DNA from: Parachlorella kessleri
Taxonomy: Eukaryota > Chlorophyta > Trebouxiophyceae > Chlorellales > Chlorellaceae
Direction: 5' to 3'
DNA length: 15,266 nt
Assembly: GCA_001598975.1 (NCBI GenBank)
Contig: BBXU01000718.1
Coordinates: forward strand, 1-15,266
The translations under genes and the position numbers were made by a program. Shown in pieces: positions 1-8,549 of this stretch (position 1 is its first letter; every line of letters starts with the position of its first letter). A model generated the notes under the pieces. It saw nothing but the letters and a program-made list of their open reading frames with translations. It was not told the origin of the DNA and made no database searches.

Positions 1-115
1 GTACCCCACACACACACCAAGCCGTACACACACCACACCACCCCTTCACTCACACCAACCAACAGTTGCCCCAGATGCACCCCTTCCCCTGACTGCTCTT
101 GCATTTTGGCTGCAG
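1..115 (+). repeat. Intron end with CA-rich tract
   Basis: The first 60 bases are a degenerate CA/CCA-rich tract with several short (CA)n runs. The stretch ends in a pyrimidine-rich run and a TGCAG acceptor whose G is base 115, so it is best read as the 3' part of an intron of the MYND gene whose exon starts at 116. The same intron position and phase occur in the tandem paralogue (acceptor at 3574), which supports the acceptor. Confidence 0.6.
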
Positions 116-762
116 AGCTTAACCTTGAGGCTGCAGCATTCCCGGACCATGTGGGCGAGAAGCTGATGACGACATGGGTCTGCCAGGAAAGCGCAGTCGA
201 GCGCAGCGAAGAGCTGGCGGAATTGCTGGCAGCCCTGGCGGAGGCCCACCCCAGCCTGGCGGCCTACCTGCGCTCCCGTGGACTGCAGCAGAAGGCAGAG
301 AGTTGGCGCACAAGGTGGGCAGGCGGGCAGGCCAACTCTCACTCCATCTCACTTGAGGCCTGACACCTTCAGCGGCTTTCTGGTGGTGAGCATGGGGGAC
401 ATGCCTGACCATCGCTGCAGCATTGCTGCCTGGATGTGAGTATGATACCTGGTTAAGGTACATTTGCCCTGTGCAGGCTGCCTGATGCGAAGGAGCCACT
501 GGGCAGGCTGCTGACGGCTTTGGCAAGGCTGCCTGCTGCCGACAGCAACAACGAGCAGCAGGAGGGAGGCAGCAAAGGACTCAAGGCCTGCGCAGTGTGC
601 GGTTCTGCACCCAGTGCGAACAGCGCGGCTGAGGGTGGTGATGGCACGGCCCAGGTGGCTAAATTGCAGCGCTGCAGCGCCTGCCGCAGCGTTTACTACT
701 GCAGCCGAGCCTGCCAGCAAGTGCACTGGCCGGTTCACCGCCAGGCATGCAAGCGAGTGTAG
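116..762 (+). CDS. MYND zinc-finger protein, C-terminal part (5' end outside window)
   Basis: Two exons are visible, 116-314 and 477-762, separated by a 162-nt GT-AG intron; the stop is TAG at 760-762. About 161 residues are encoded. The first exon gives a helical segment containing LAALAEAHPSLAAYLRSRGL. The second ends in a MYND finger: a CAVC pair, a 24-residue Gly/Ala/Ser loop, then CSAC, a VYYC motif, a further Cys, and the final HRQAC. MYND fingers bind two zinc ions and usually mediate protein-protein contacts; the loop between the first two Cys pairs is normally about 7-10 residues, so it is expanded here. The gene downstream (1666-4218) is a clear paralogue with the same two introns in the same phases. 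The 5' exons lie outside the window, so catalytic or other N-terminal domains cannot be judged. Function beyond zinc binding is unknown. Confidence 0.85.
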
Positions 763-1665
763 GCCAGCTGGGCTGTGCAGAGAAGTGGTGACGACGTTCT
801 TGTGCTTCCTGCTGGAATTGCTTCCCTGGTTACATCGTCAGTACAAACGAGAAAAAGCTAGCAGAGGCTGTGCACCCAGCATGAGAAAAAGCTGGGGCAG
901 TCTTGCATGAACCTCCATGAGTTACCTGTCTTTAACCGTCGACTGTGATAAATCAACAGCCTTTCAAGGAAATCACGCACCTTGACAAGATGCACAGCTA
1001 GATCAGGTGGGAGCTGTTCTGCTTAGGGTTTGATGTAGTTGGCTTGTCCATGTCAGAACTGCCTAACCCAACATAGAGGGGCCCATGCATGCCAGGCGGT
1101 CATGGACAATCTATGTTATAGTCCCAGTCTGCAGCAAAATCTTGACGCCCAAATCGTGGCCGAGCTGCACAGCGAGAGGCCAGCAAGATTGAGAGGGGCA
1201 GGGATGCCAATGGCTGTGACAAACCCTGCTTGAGTCCCACACTTTGACAGAGTGTGGGGTTTCTTCAACTCCTGTGTCCGCACACTTGTTGTACTGCTTA
1301 CTAGAGTGAATAACGCAAATCACTCAACATGGCATACATGTGGCTGCCATGCCTTCAATCACTCGACCCACAAGTGGTGCAGCGACAGACAGTTTGATTT
1401 GATTGCTGTCTGGTTGCAGATGCAGAACCTGATTCTAGGCCTCAATGACGTGGCGCGCCATGGCCTGCCCTTAGAGAGGCAACTGTGCGTCTTTCCTGCA
1501 TCTAGTCTCAGGCTTTTAACCAACCGCCTCTCAGCTTTTAGATCCCTGCAGTCTCGTCTCGACCATCCTTTGATCAAGCGCTGGGGCCTGCCACCGGCCA
1601 GTTCAAAACTTCCGTACAGGGCACCACTCCCTACACTGAGCTTTAGGACCTGCAAGTTGCTCAGA
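763..1665 (+). other. Intergenic region between the two MYND genes
   Basis: This holds the 3' UTR of the first MYND gene and the 5' flank of the second. I see no TGTAA poly(A) motif, no tRNA and no convincing separate gene. The frame of the second gene's first exon stays open upstream from about 1252, and a TGCAG directly precedes an in-frame ATG at 1420, so 1420-1665 is either 5' UTR or up to 82 additional N-terminal codons. Codon choice there (several CTA and TTA) looks less coding-like than downstream. Confidence 0.5.
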
Positions 1666-4218
1666 ATGTCTACAGCTGAACGCTTTGGCAGTGACATGCT
1701 GGCATTTGCGACCCTTGCGGGCGCCCCTAGGTGAGCCTTGTGATCCTAACCATCGCCACAGAAGGGCTCCAAAGCCAGCTGTGCAGGTGGTGTGCCAGCA
1801 GCTAACGCATCAACTCCTGCACAGGAAGTGGAGGAAGGTAGTACGCAAGAGCGCCCCTGTTGCAGTCAGGCTGTGTGCCGATATCCTGGTGGACTTACAG
1901 AACCAGGACTGGCAGCGACTGGATGAGAACTTCTGTGTGAGCGTTCAGACAGGGTTAGTCGCTCATTGACTGCTTGTCCACATCACTGTGCTTTTTCATG
2001 ACATATTCATGCACATTATCTCCGTACACGTGGATTGTGCTGCAGGTGCTTTATGGCATAATGAACCAGGGCTATGGGGACGATATTAACCTCCCACGCA
2101 TGTCAGCTATAGAGCCTTGGCTGTATGAGGAGCTGATCATCCCTGTGCTGCGGTCGGGTGCAAGTATTGCAAGGATCAAGGCGGCACTGACCTTTGAGTG
2201 GCGCTGCCGCTGCCGCTTGCTGGGGGAGGCACAGTTGGCAGAGGTCCTTCGCTGCATCCTTCCCTTGGCTGTGTGAGTCGCTGGCCAATTGGCTTAACCC
2301 ATCAGGCATGGCCGGTTGCAGCACTTCAACTGGCAGCACCAACAGCTGAGGCGCTACTGCAACTGAAAGTGTGCCGAAACTTTTCTGGGTGCAGGCTCCC
2401 TGCCCCAGAAGCTGGAGTAGGTGACAAGGCCAACATACTCATAGCCGCCTGCCACCTCGTGGAGAGTAACTGTAGCCTTCACCTCCACAATTCTGTTTTA
2501 GTAGCTCGAAGCCTGCCTCGGAAAATAAAATAAAATACCGCAGACCACCCATTGGGGCTTTGTTGGGTGGTTAACAGGTGGCGTGCTGAGGGTTGGCTCT
2601 GTGGGCTTCTTACTCATCATCTGCAACCCAGCGTCTTGCAGGGGAGATCCGCCTAGTCCAGGAGAGCGCTGATCCGTCCTCAACAGCCGCAGCAGAGGAG
2701 GAACACCGGCTACGCTGGCTCTTTGGGGCGAAGTGCGGCTTACTGCAGGTTGGCATCCTTACCAGCATGCTTTTGGCCGCCTGCTTCAATGCCTCCCTAG
2801 CCTGGTGGTTTGCGTGTGCCGCAGCCAAGTTTTTGTGACATTTGCATGCGCGGCTCACCGTCAAATGTTTGACACATGCATCACTCTAACTGGCATTGAA
2901 AGGCTCTGTCACGCGGCGCTTTGACTGCAGACACTGCTTGCAAGCTTTGAGGTCATCACCAACGAGGAGCAGGATTCGGACTACTTGTTACCATTCGACC
3001 TGCTTACCAGTGTAAGTCCACAACCTAGCCAGTGGGCCTTCCTCGCCCTTGCAATACTTAGAGCCTCCCAGAGACTAGGCATTGCGTTTAAAGTATATTT
3101 GCTAGTCGTCAACAGCGGGGGCAAGTGGCATGCGCCTTGGCTGGGCATTGACCTGCGCTGGCAGATCATGTGCCTCGTAAGCTGCTGACTAAACAGTGCG
3201 TTTTGCGAATCCCTACCTGTAGGTTGGATGGAGCCTTGTGCCATATGTGGAAGCACGAGGGCAATATGCTGATGAGCTGGCCTTGGCCTTTATCAAGGCC
3301 TTCCAGGCGCACCCTCTGTATTTGCAAACCGCAGGTGTGTGGGTTGAGGGTCACTACTTGGGCATCTCCCTTACAGGATCCATGCAGACACGTCATGAGG
3401 TACAGCCCACAGCAGAATGGTTAGTGACACTTTGGCATGCATTTCCTTACCCTCTCGGGAAGTCAGCCCTTCCTTGGCTTTTAACAAGCCATTGCATATT
3501 GGCAGCCCACTAGGGAAAGCTTGAACCTAGCTTATTTCGGATAGGAAAGCTTAGACTTAGCTGCATCCCTGCAGAGCTGAGTTTGGACTCTGTCGCATCC
3601 TCACACGCGGTACACCAGGAGCAGCTAACCGAATGCTGTGAGGGATGCAATACCAAGCACAGCCAGCAGCTGGCCAGAGTGCTGGCAGCACTGGCAGAAG
3701 CACACCCGAGCCTGGCGGGCTACCTGCGCTCCAGGGGGTTGCGGGTCAAGGCAGACAGCTGGCACGCTAGGTAGGCCTCTGCACTGTCCCTTGCCTCAGC
3801 CAAAACTCTGTTTCTTCTAATCCGACAGATCCACCTTGGCTAGCTGTCGATTCCCGCAGGTCGCTCGAGAGCCTGATCGTGAAACTTCCATGCTTGCAGG
3901 CTGCCTGGTGCTCAAGAGCCCTTGAGCAGGCTGCTGAAGGCCTTTTCAGCGCTTCCCGCTACCGGCAGCGGCTTGGAGCTGCCAAGGCAGGGCAGCAAAG
4001 GAGCGAAGTCTTGTGCCTTGTGTGGCGCTGTGCGCAGCAGCTGCGGCAGCAGCAGCGGCGGCAGCAGCAGCAGCGAGGGCCAGCACAGCGCCAGCAGCGT
4101 CCTGGTGGGCAAGTTGCGATGCTGCAGTAAATGCCGCAGCGTGTACTATTGCTGCCAGGCCTGCCAGCTTGCTGACTGGTCGTCGCACCGCAACATCTGC
4201 CGGAAGAGGTCATCCTAA
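1666..4218 (+). CDS. MYND zinc-finger protein, tandem paralogue
   Basis: Proposed exons: 1666-1730, 1825-1936, 2046-2272, 2395-2420 (weakest), 2642-2748, 2931-3011, 3223-3334, 3575-3770, 3900-4218; total 1245 nt, 414 aa, stop TAA 4216-4218. Phases agree at every junction. The N-terminal 280 residues are mostly helical and match no domain I recognise. Near the C-terminus is the MYND finger: C347/C350, a 33-residue Ser/Gly loop, C384/C387, VYYC ending at C393, C397, H405 and C409. The segment LAALAEAHPSLAGYLRSRGL is almost identical to that in the upstream gene, so the two arose by tandem duplication. The start at 1666 is the last good ATG before the conserved-looking part; an in-frame ATG at 1420 is the alternative. 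It is probably an adaptor or regulatory protein; no SET domain or other catalytic motif is visible. Confidence 0.8.
2519..2537 (+). repeat. Short A-rich microsatellite in an intron
   Basis: Tandem AAAAT-like units lie in the intron between the proposed 26-nt exon and the exon at 2642. This is low-complexity sequence with no sign of a mobile element. Confidence 0.5.
3511..3564 (+). repeat. Two-copy imperfect direct repeat in an intron
   Basis: Two copies about 29-30 bases apart (3511-3534 and 3541-3564) share the order TAGG-GAAAGCTT-AC-TAGCT, with a few substitutions and a one-base length difference. They sit at the 3' end of the 240-nt intron, immediately upstream of the acceptor at 3574. 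The likely cause is a local tandem duplication. Confidence 0.55.
4033..4075 (+). repeat. Coding AGC/GGC trinucleotide repeat in the MYND loop
   Basis: A run of AGC codons interrupted by GGC and TGC encodes a Ser/Gly tract (SSCGSSSGGSSSSEG) lying exactly between the first and second zinc-binding Cys pairs. The repeat is in frame, so unit gain or loss would change loop length without breaking the finger. Confidence 0.8.
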
Positions 4219-4330
4219 GCAGTGATTTTCCTTGAGAGGCCTTCTCTTCCTTGGCACTGGTTAAATTTCCGAACTCTACCAGGCAGCACTCATGGCTCCC
4301 AGCAGCAAGCAGCAGGGGGATCGTACCACA

Positions 4331-4335
4331 TGTAA
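4331..4335 (+). terminator. Candidate poly(A) signal TGTAA
   Basis: TGTAA is the usual chlorophyte poly(A) signal. This copy lies about 113 nt after the MYND stop codon and is followed within 10 nt by AATAAA (4344-4349). It competes with the distal copy at 4697. Confidence 0.4.
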
Positions 4336-4696
4336 ATCTCCCAAATAAAGACGTCAAACCCCACCATGCACACCTTGCAGTCAACATGATGTTATGTCAC
4401 GTGCCTTGCCCCTTGATTCATAGTGCTATTGCCTGCCCTACCTTTCATTAAATTGCCACTGCCCTGTATGTGAGTCTCAATTTATGGTACAATCAGTCCG
4501 CCAGCATTCTGACCGGCAAACCTTTCTTTTGTACTCCATGCTGTAGCGCTTCCCTTGTACGCTTCCTATGCGGGCCATGCTACCTGTAGGATTTGCCTCT
4601 TACTGTGCCCTATCTCAGATAACTTAGTGTTTCCAGAATAAACTCACCTCAGCATTATCCACACGCTCACAAACATATATGTAGCTTGTCAAACTT

Positions 4697-4701
4697 CTGT
4701 A
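4697..4701 (+). terminator. Distal candidate poly(A) signal TGTAA
   Basis: This second TGTAA is about 480 nt after the MYND stop and only 54 nt short of the converging PF20 stop codon. Long 3' UTRs are common in green algae, so this is a plausible main site. Confidence 0.4.
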
Positions 4702-4754
4702 ACCTCAGCACCGCAGACCACCCGTGCAAGGATATGTACACACACTAAAGTGTA

Positions 4755-7700
4755 TCAAGCACACTGCCATGCCTTCACAGAGCCATCATTCCCAGCAGCA
4801 ATCAAATGCTGTCCGCTGCAATCAGTGGCAACAGCCTCCAGGGGCCCTGCTTGTGCATCGAATGACGCCACCGAGGTGCCCGAGGTGCTGTCAAAGCAGC
4901 GGACCTCACCAGACTGCGTCGCCGCCAGCAAGAGCTGCCCACTGGTGTCAAAGACACATTCATTCACCGCTGCTCCAGTCGGGACGGTTGTCTGTAGTCT
5001 CCAAGTGCGAGTGTCCCAGACAAGCACAGCACCTGGGAGAAGAGAAAGGAGGCAGTTGTTTCAAATAGCATAGCGAATGCACCTCACACCGCTGCACAAT
5101 GCCATCTGTCAGTGTCTGACTGACAGGCTGGACTTTGTGTCCGTCCTTGCTTCATGAACTCACCGGCCGCATCCGCAGTAGCCAGCCTGTCTCCCTTGAG
5201 GCTGAAGGCCACGCTGGTGCAAAGGGCACCATGCCCGCTGAGTGTCTGGCAGCACAGTCCGTTGCGTGCATCCCACAGGCAGACCGTGGCATCAGCTGAG
5301 CAGGTGGCCAGCATGTTGGTCCAGGGTTGCCAAGCCACGCCAGTGATAGCTCCGGTATGGCCCCTGCATATACGATGGCAAGCCGACTGACACAGCACCT
5401 ACAATAACAGTTCTTTTGCTGGTAGCTTCACATTTGGGTCATGCCATGGGGAAGGCCTGAACCCGCTTGCAGGTGGTGAGATCCCAAAGGTGCGCAGCCC
5501 CGCCAGCGGAGCCGCTGGCAAGAAAGCTCCCAGTGTCATGGAAAGCCAGGCTGGTCACTGGGGCTGCATCTGGCCCTCCCAAAGTGGCAGTGAGCTTCTG
5601 CTTGTCAAAGCTCCAAAGCTGGATGGTTCCATCCTCAGAGGCAGTTGCAAGGCTGGTGCCCTGCAAGGATCCTTCCACACGCTGTATCCTCCAGGGAGAT
5701 TATATCGAAGTTCTATCTGGACCTGGCAGTACATTCTGACTGGTATCAATGCAGGCGTCATGTACTCCATGCAAAACGCAGAGATACAAGAACATGCACA
5801 CATTTACCTTTGGGTGGAACTGAGCGCAAGTGATGCTGCCCTTGTGGCACCTTCCGGTCATCACAAGGTCGCCAGTCTCCACATGCCACATGCTCCAGCT
5901 GCCATCCTTGCAGGTGCTGACGCCCAGGGGCTTGGAGGGGTGCATGGCCAGGCTTGTCACAGGCTGACTGTGAGACGCCAGGGTTCGCTGAACAGTGAAG
6001 CTCTGCGCTGGAGTCTGTTCGAACACCAGGCCATCGTAAGGGTTCTGCCACGCATCTACCTACAGGGATGGGAAAGCGGATGTCCAAGAGTATGACCCTT
6101 ATACATGGCAGAGCGGCTGAGTTGGCACAGGAGCACCTGTGCAGCTGCAAAGGATCTTCTACTTGCTTGCAGCACCGCAACTATGCTAGCATATGTTAGG
6201 GAATCACCATTATTGCACTCAGGGCCCACCGGTAAGCTAGCAGGTGGTGCAAGGCGCGCAGGCGCGGCATTTTGCCCTGACGGGTCACTGACAGCTGCCG
6301 CTGGGCGCCATGGCGGACGGCTTGCCGCTGGGCTGCTTGGCAGGCTCTTGACCTTGACAGTCTGCGGAAACACACTAAAGAGGTCTGATAGGCACTGGCG
6401 TCCCGCCCTAGACGCTGTCACACCCAAGTGGCCTTACCTCTGCACCCCTTACCCTGGGGCGCTGCATAAACCCTTGCCATCGATTGCCCACCAGACATTT
6501 GTTTGCCAGCCAGCCGCCCACCTACCCACGCACGCACCCACCTCCTGCTGCTGCTGTCCGACGGTAGGACTGCCCGTTAGCACCTGCTGCTGGCCACTCT
6601 CCTGCATGAGGTTGACTTTCCGCAGCTGCTCTGCTAGGCGGTCACGCTGGATGCCAACCAACGTCTTCTCCCTAAGCACCATGTCATATTTGGACCTAAG
6701 CTCGGCTATCAGTGGTTCATACTGCACAAGAAAGGGCCGAACGTCAAGCGTTACAATGTTACTAGCTTCCTACTTGCTTCAGTGCTAAGGGCAAGGCAAG
6801 GTAAGTAAGGCTCCGTTCAACACACGCCCCTGCTTACTAAGCAAGCACATGCCACTGCGCCGGGCACACACCTCAGAGTAGCGTCGGCGCAAGGCCTTGG
6901 TGTCCTTGGCAACTCTCTCCCGCTCCTGTACTGCCTGCCGGTAATGTATCGACAGCATCTCCCTTTCATGGAGTAGCTTGCGAAGCAACACCCCAACAGC
7001 TGGCGGTAGGGGGTCAGCAACCACTGCTGCTGCTGCTGTAGATGCAGGCTCCTGGCTCACGCCGCCGCTGCAGCTGCTTTCACTAGCGCTGCTGCTGGTG
7101 CTGCTGCTCCGCCTATGGGAGGATGTGTCAGTACTCTTGTCCTTTCTCCGAGGGCTGCTTGCTTGCCTGCAAGGCGGCATTCCCGGTCTGGCCTTCCAGG
7201 CACCTACCCACACCCTTGCTTCAAGCCCCCTCTGTCGTCACATACGTATCCCAACTCACAGTGGTATGATCAACCTACCATTCTTGTCTGAAGGTATCCA
7301 GTGTCCTGGTCAGTCCTAGTTCTTGCATGAGCGTCTCCAGCACCTTCTCTAGCATTTTCCCCTGCTGCTTTGGCGCTGACGGTCCCTTCCCAACAACGGA
7401 CAGCTGGGCATCGGTTTCCCTGCCTTCCACAACATCTGAGGCTTCCAAGACTGAGGCGTCTAACACTGACGCTCGATCCATAACAGCTTCTATCGCTGTG
7501 GGTGGGCATGCCACGCCACCCTCCTCGGGGCTGCAAGTACCAGCGCTATGTGCATCCACCAATGGGCCTTGTAGCACTGATGTTTGCCCCTCAGGTTGCT
7601 CGTGTACGTCCCCGTGATTTGTGCCGTCCAACTCAGTTTCCCTGGCTGCTGAAGACACCACGGCAAGGTGCATTTGTAGCGCAGCCATTTCAGCTTCCAT

Positions 7701-8017
7701 AGCGCAGGCCACTGCAGCACCGGTGTCAGAGCTCTCAGCTTTTGTGGGAGGGCCACTGCTCGGCAGCTCAGGAGTGACGATGCTGCCAGCTTCCTCTGGA
7801 CAGCTGAAAGCACGGCATCACTTGCCAAGCTGACAACCGCACCTGCATTTTCATCAAGTTCGACAGGCAGTAATTGCAGCCTGTCCCCAGGATCTACCGC
7901 AGCCTTGGCGGCCTCCTTGCTCTTCTGTCCAGCGCTGGTACTGTGCTCAAGCGACGTAGGCTCAGTGGCCGTCTGTGCGAGCTGGGCATCAGGGCTTGTC
8001 TCCCTGTCTCGCTCCAT
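4755..8017 (-). CDS. PF20: PF20/SPAG16 axonemal central-apparatus WD-repeat protein
   Basis: Proposed exons, 5' to 3' on the minus strand: 8017-7843, 7795-7279, 7166-6872, 6721-6542, 6361-6230, 6059-5808, 5660-5463, 5386-5164, 5032-4755; 2250 nt, 749 aa, stop TGA 4757-4755. Domain order matches PF20: a low-complexity N-terminus (1-200); a LisH-like motif near 206-231 (LGLTRTLDTFRQEW); coiled coil near 288-370, with the exon join giving RRRYSE-YEPLIAELRSKYD, as in the family; a Pro/Ala-rich linker; and seven WD repeats from about 460 to the end, including SFLASGSAGGAAHLWDL, NMLATCSADATVCLWDARNG and GDRLATADAAG. PF20 lies on the bridge between the two central-pair microtubules of motile flagella and is needed for motility. 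The Chlamydomonas protein is about 600 aa, so the extra length here is in the N-terminus and linker. WD6 has Phe in place of the usual Trp. Uncertain points are the 47-nt first intron and the junction between WD3 and WD4. An ATG at 8017-8015 is the start. Confidence 0.9.
6541..6557 (-). repeat. Coding CAG repeat (polyGln) in the PF20 linker
   Basis: A short CAG run on the minus strand encodes QQQQE at the end of the fourth proposed exon, directly before its GTGGGT donor. An earlier CAG run in the same exon encodes QQQ. This is low complexity between the coiled coil and the WD domain. Confidence 0.5.
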
Positions 8018-8549
8018 CAATCGGAGGACAGTCAGTAAGTATGTTCGTCAGATAGTAGATAGCGGGGTAGTGAGAATCAAGAATCCTTAGGAGGTACGAT
8101 ATCTACATCGCGGTTCTCTTCCCGCAGCACGCCTCAGCAGGGTGGCGCAGGCGCAGCGGCAGACAAGCTTGCACAGCGTCCAGGCAGCGTCCACCCAAAG
8201 CCCAACTGACAGGATATAATGCTGCACTTCGTGCGTGGTACCACGCCTCGCCTTTCTCAAGCAAAACCTGCCATGCTTGCTCAGTAAGTTGTATGTGCAC
8301 TTCATATTTGCAAGGCACCCAGGTCTGCCTGTCTGTACAGTCTTTTCTGATGAGACGCATGCAACTGAGTTCAGGAGTGCCCATCAAGAACCAACTTGGC
8401 CGACATAGGAGCTTCTGAACGAGCGTATGCTGCCGCAACAAGCAGAGGTAGGCACACAAACCGGTTCAAAAGAGGCCCGCTTCAGAGCACACCTTGGCCA
8501 ACAAAGGATACATCATGGTTCTGCAGTGCTGCAAACTCATTAGCCCACA
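8018..8549 (-). other. Spacer between ATPase 3' end and PF20 5' end
   Basis: About 530 nt must hold both the 3' UTR of the ATPase gene and the PF20 promoter. A weak TATA-like stretch (minus-strand TTATATCC, 8213-8220) lies about 195 nt upstream of the PF20 ATG. I found no minus-strand TGTAA. A 118-codon open frame on the minus strand (8103-8459) has no recognisable domain and is probably chance, although an extra 3' exon of the ATPase gene cannot be excluded. Confidence 0.45.

Larger units (their letters stand above)
4219..4754. other. Intergenic region between convergent genes
   Basis: This holds the 3' UTR of the MYND gene on the plus strand and the 3' flank of PF20 on the minus strand. 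Two plus-strand TGTAA motifs are present. I found no minus-strand TGTAA (TTACA on the plus strand), so the PF20 transcript end cannot be placed; the two 3' UTRs may overlap. No other gene is seen. Confidence 0.6.

Noticed and set aside
3377..3399. Possible 23-nt micro-exon in the intron 3335-3574 (TTACAG acceptor and AG|GTACAG donor).
   Set aside because: No combination of nearby donors lets it be included without a stop or wrong phase, while the single 240-nt intron joins perfectly and matches the paralogue's phase.
3860..4130. Alternative acceptor CCCGCAG at 3859 giving a Gln-rich reading of the last MYND exon.
   Set aside because: It shifts the frame, destroys the MYND finger and ends in an early stop; the acceptor at 3899 reproduces the paralogue's sequence.
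2538..4724. The 13-mer CCGCAGACCACCC occurs near 2538 and again near 4712, hinting at a dispersed repeat.
   Set aside because: A shared 13-mer is about what chance allows in a window of this size, and the flanks do not match.
5490..6788. Long plus-strand open frames (201 and 227 codons) opposite PF20.
   Set aside because: They lie antisense to PF20 exons and introns, contain no recognisable domain, and cross several PF20 exon borders. They are shadows of the coding strand.
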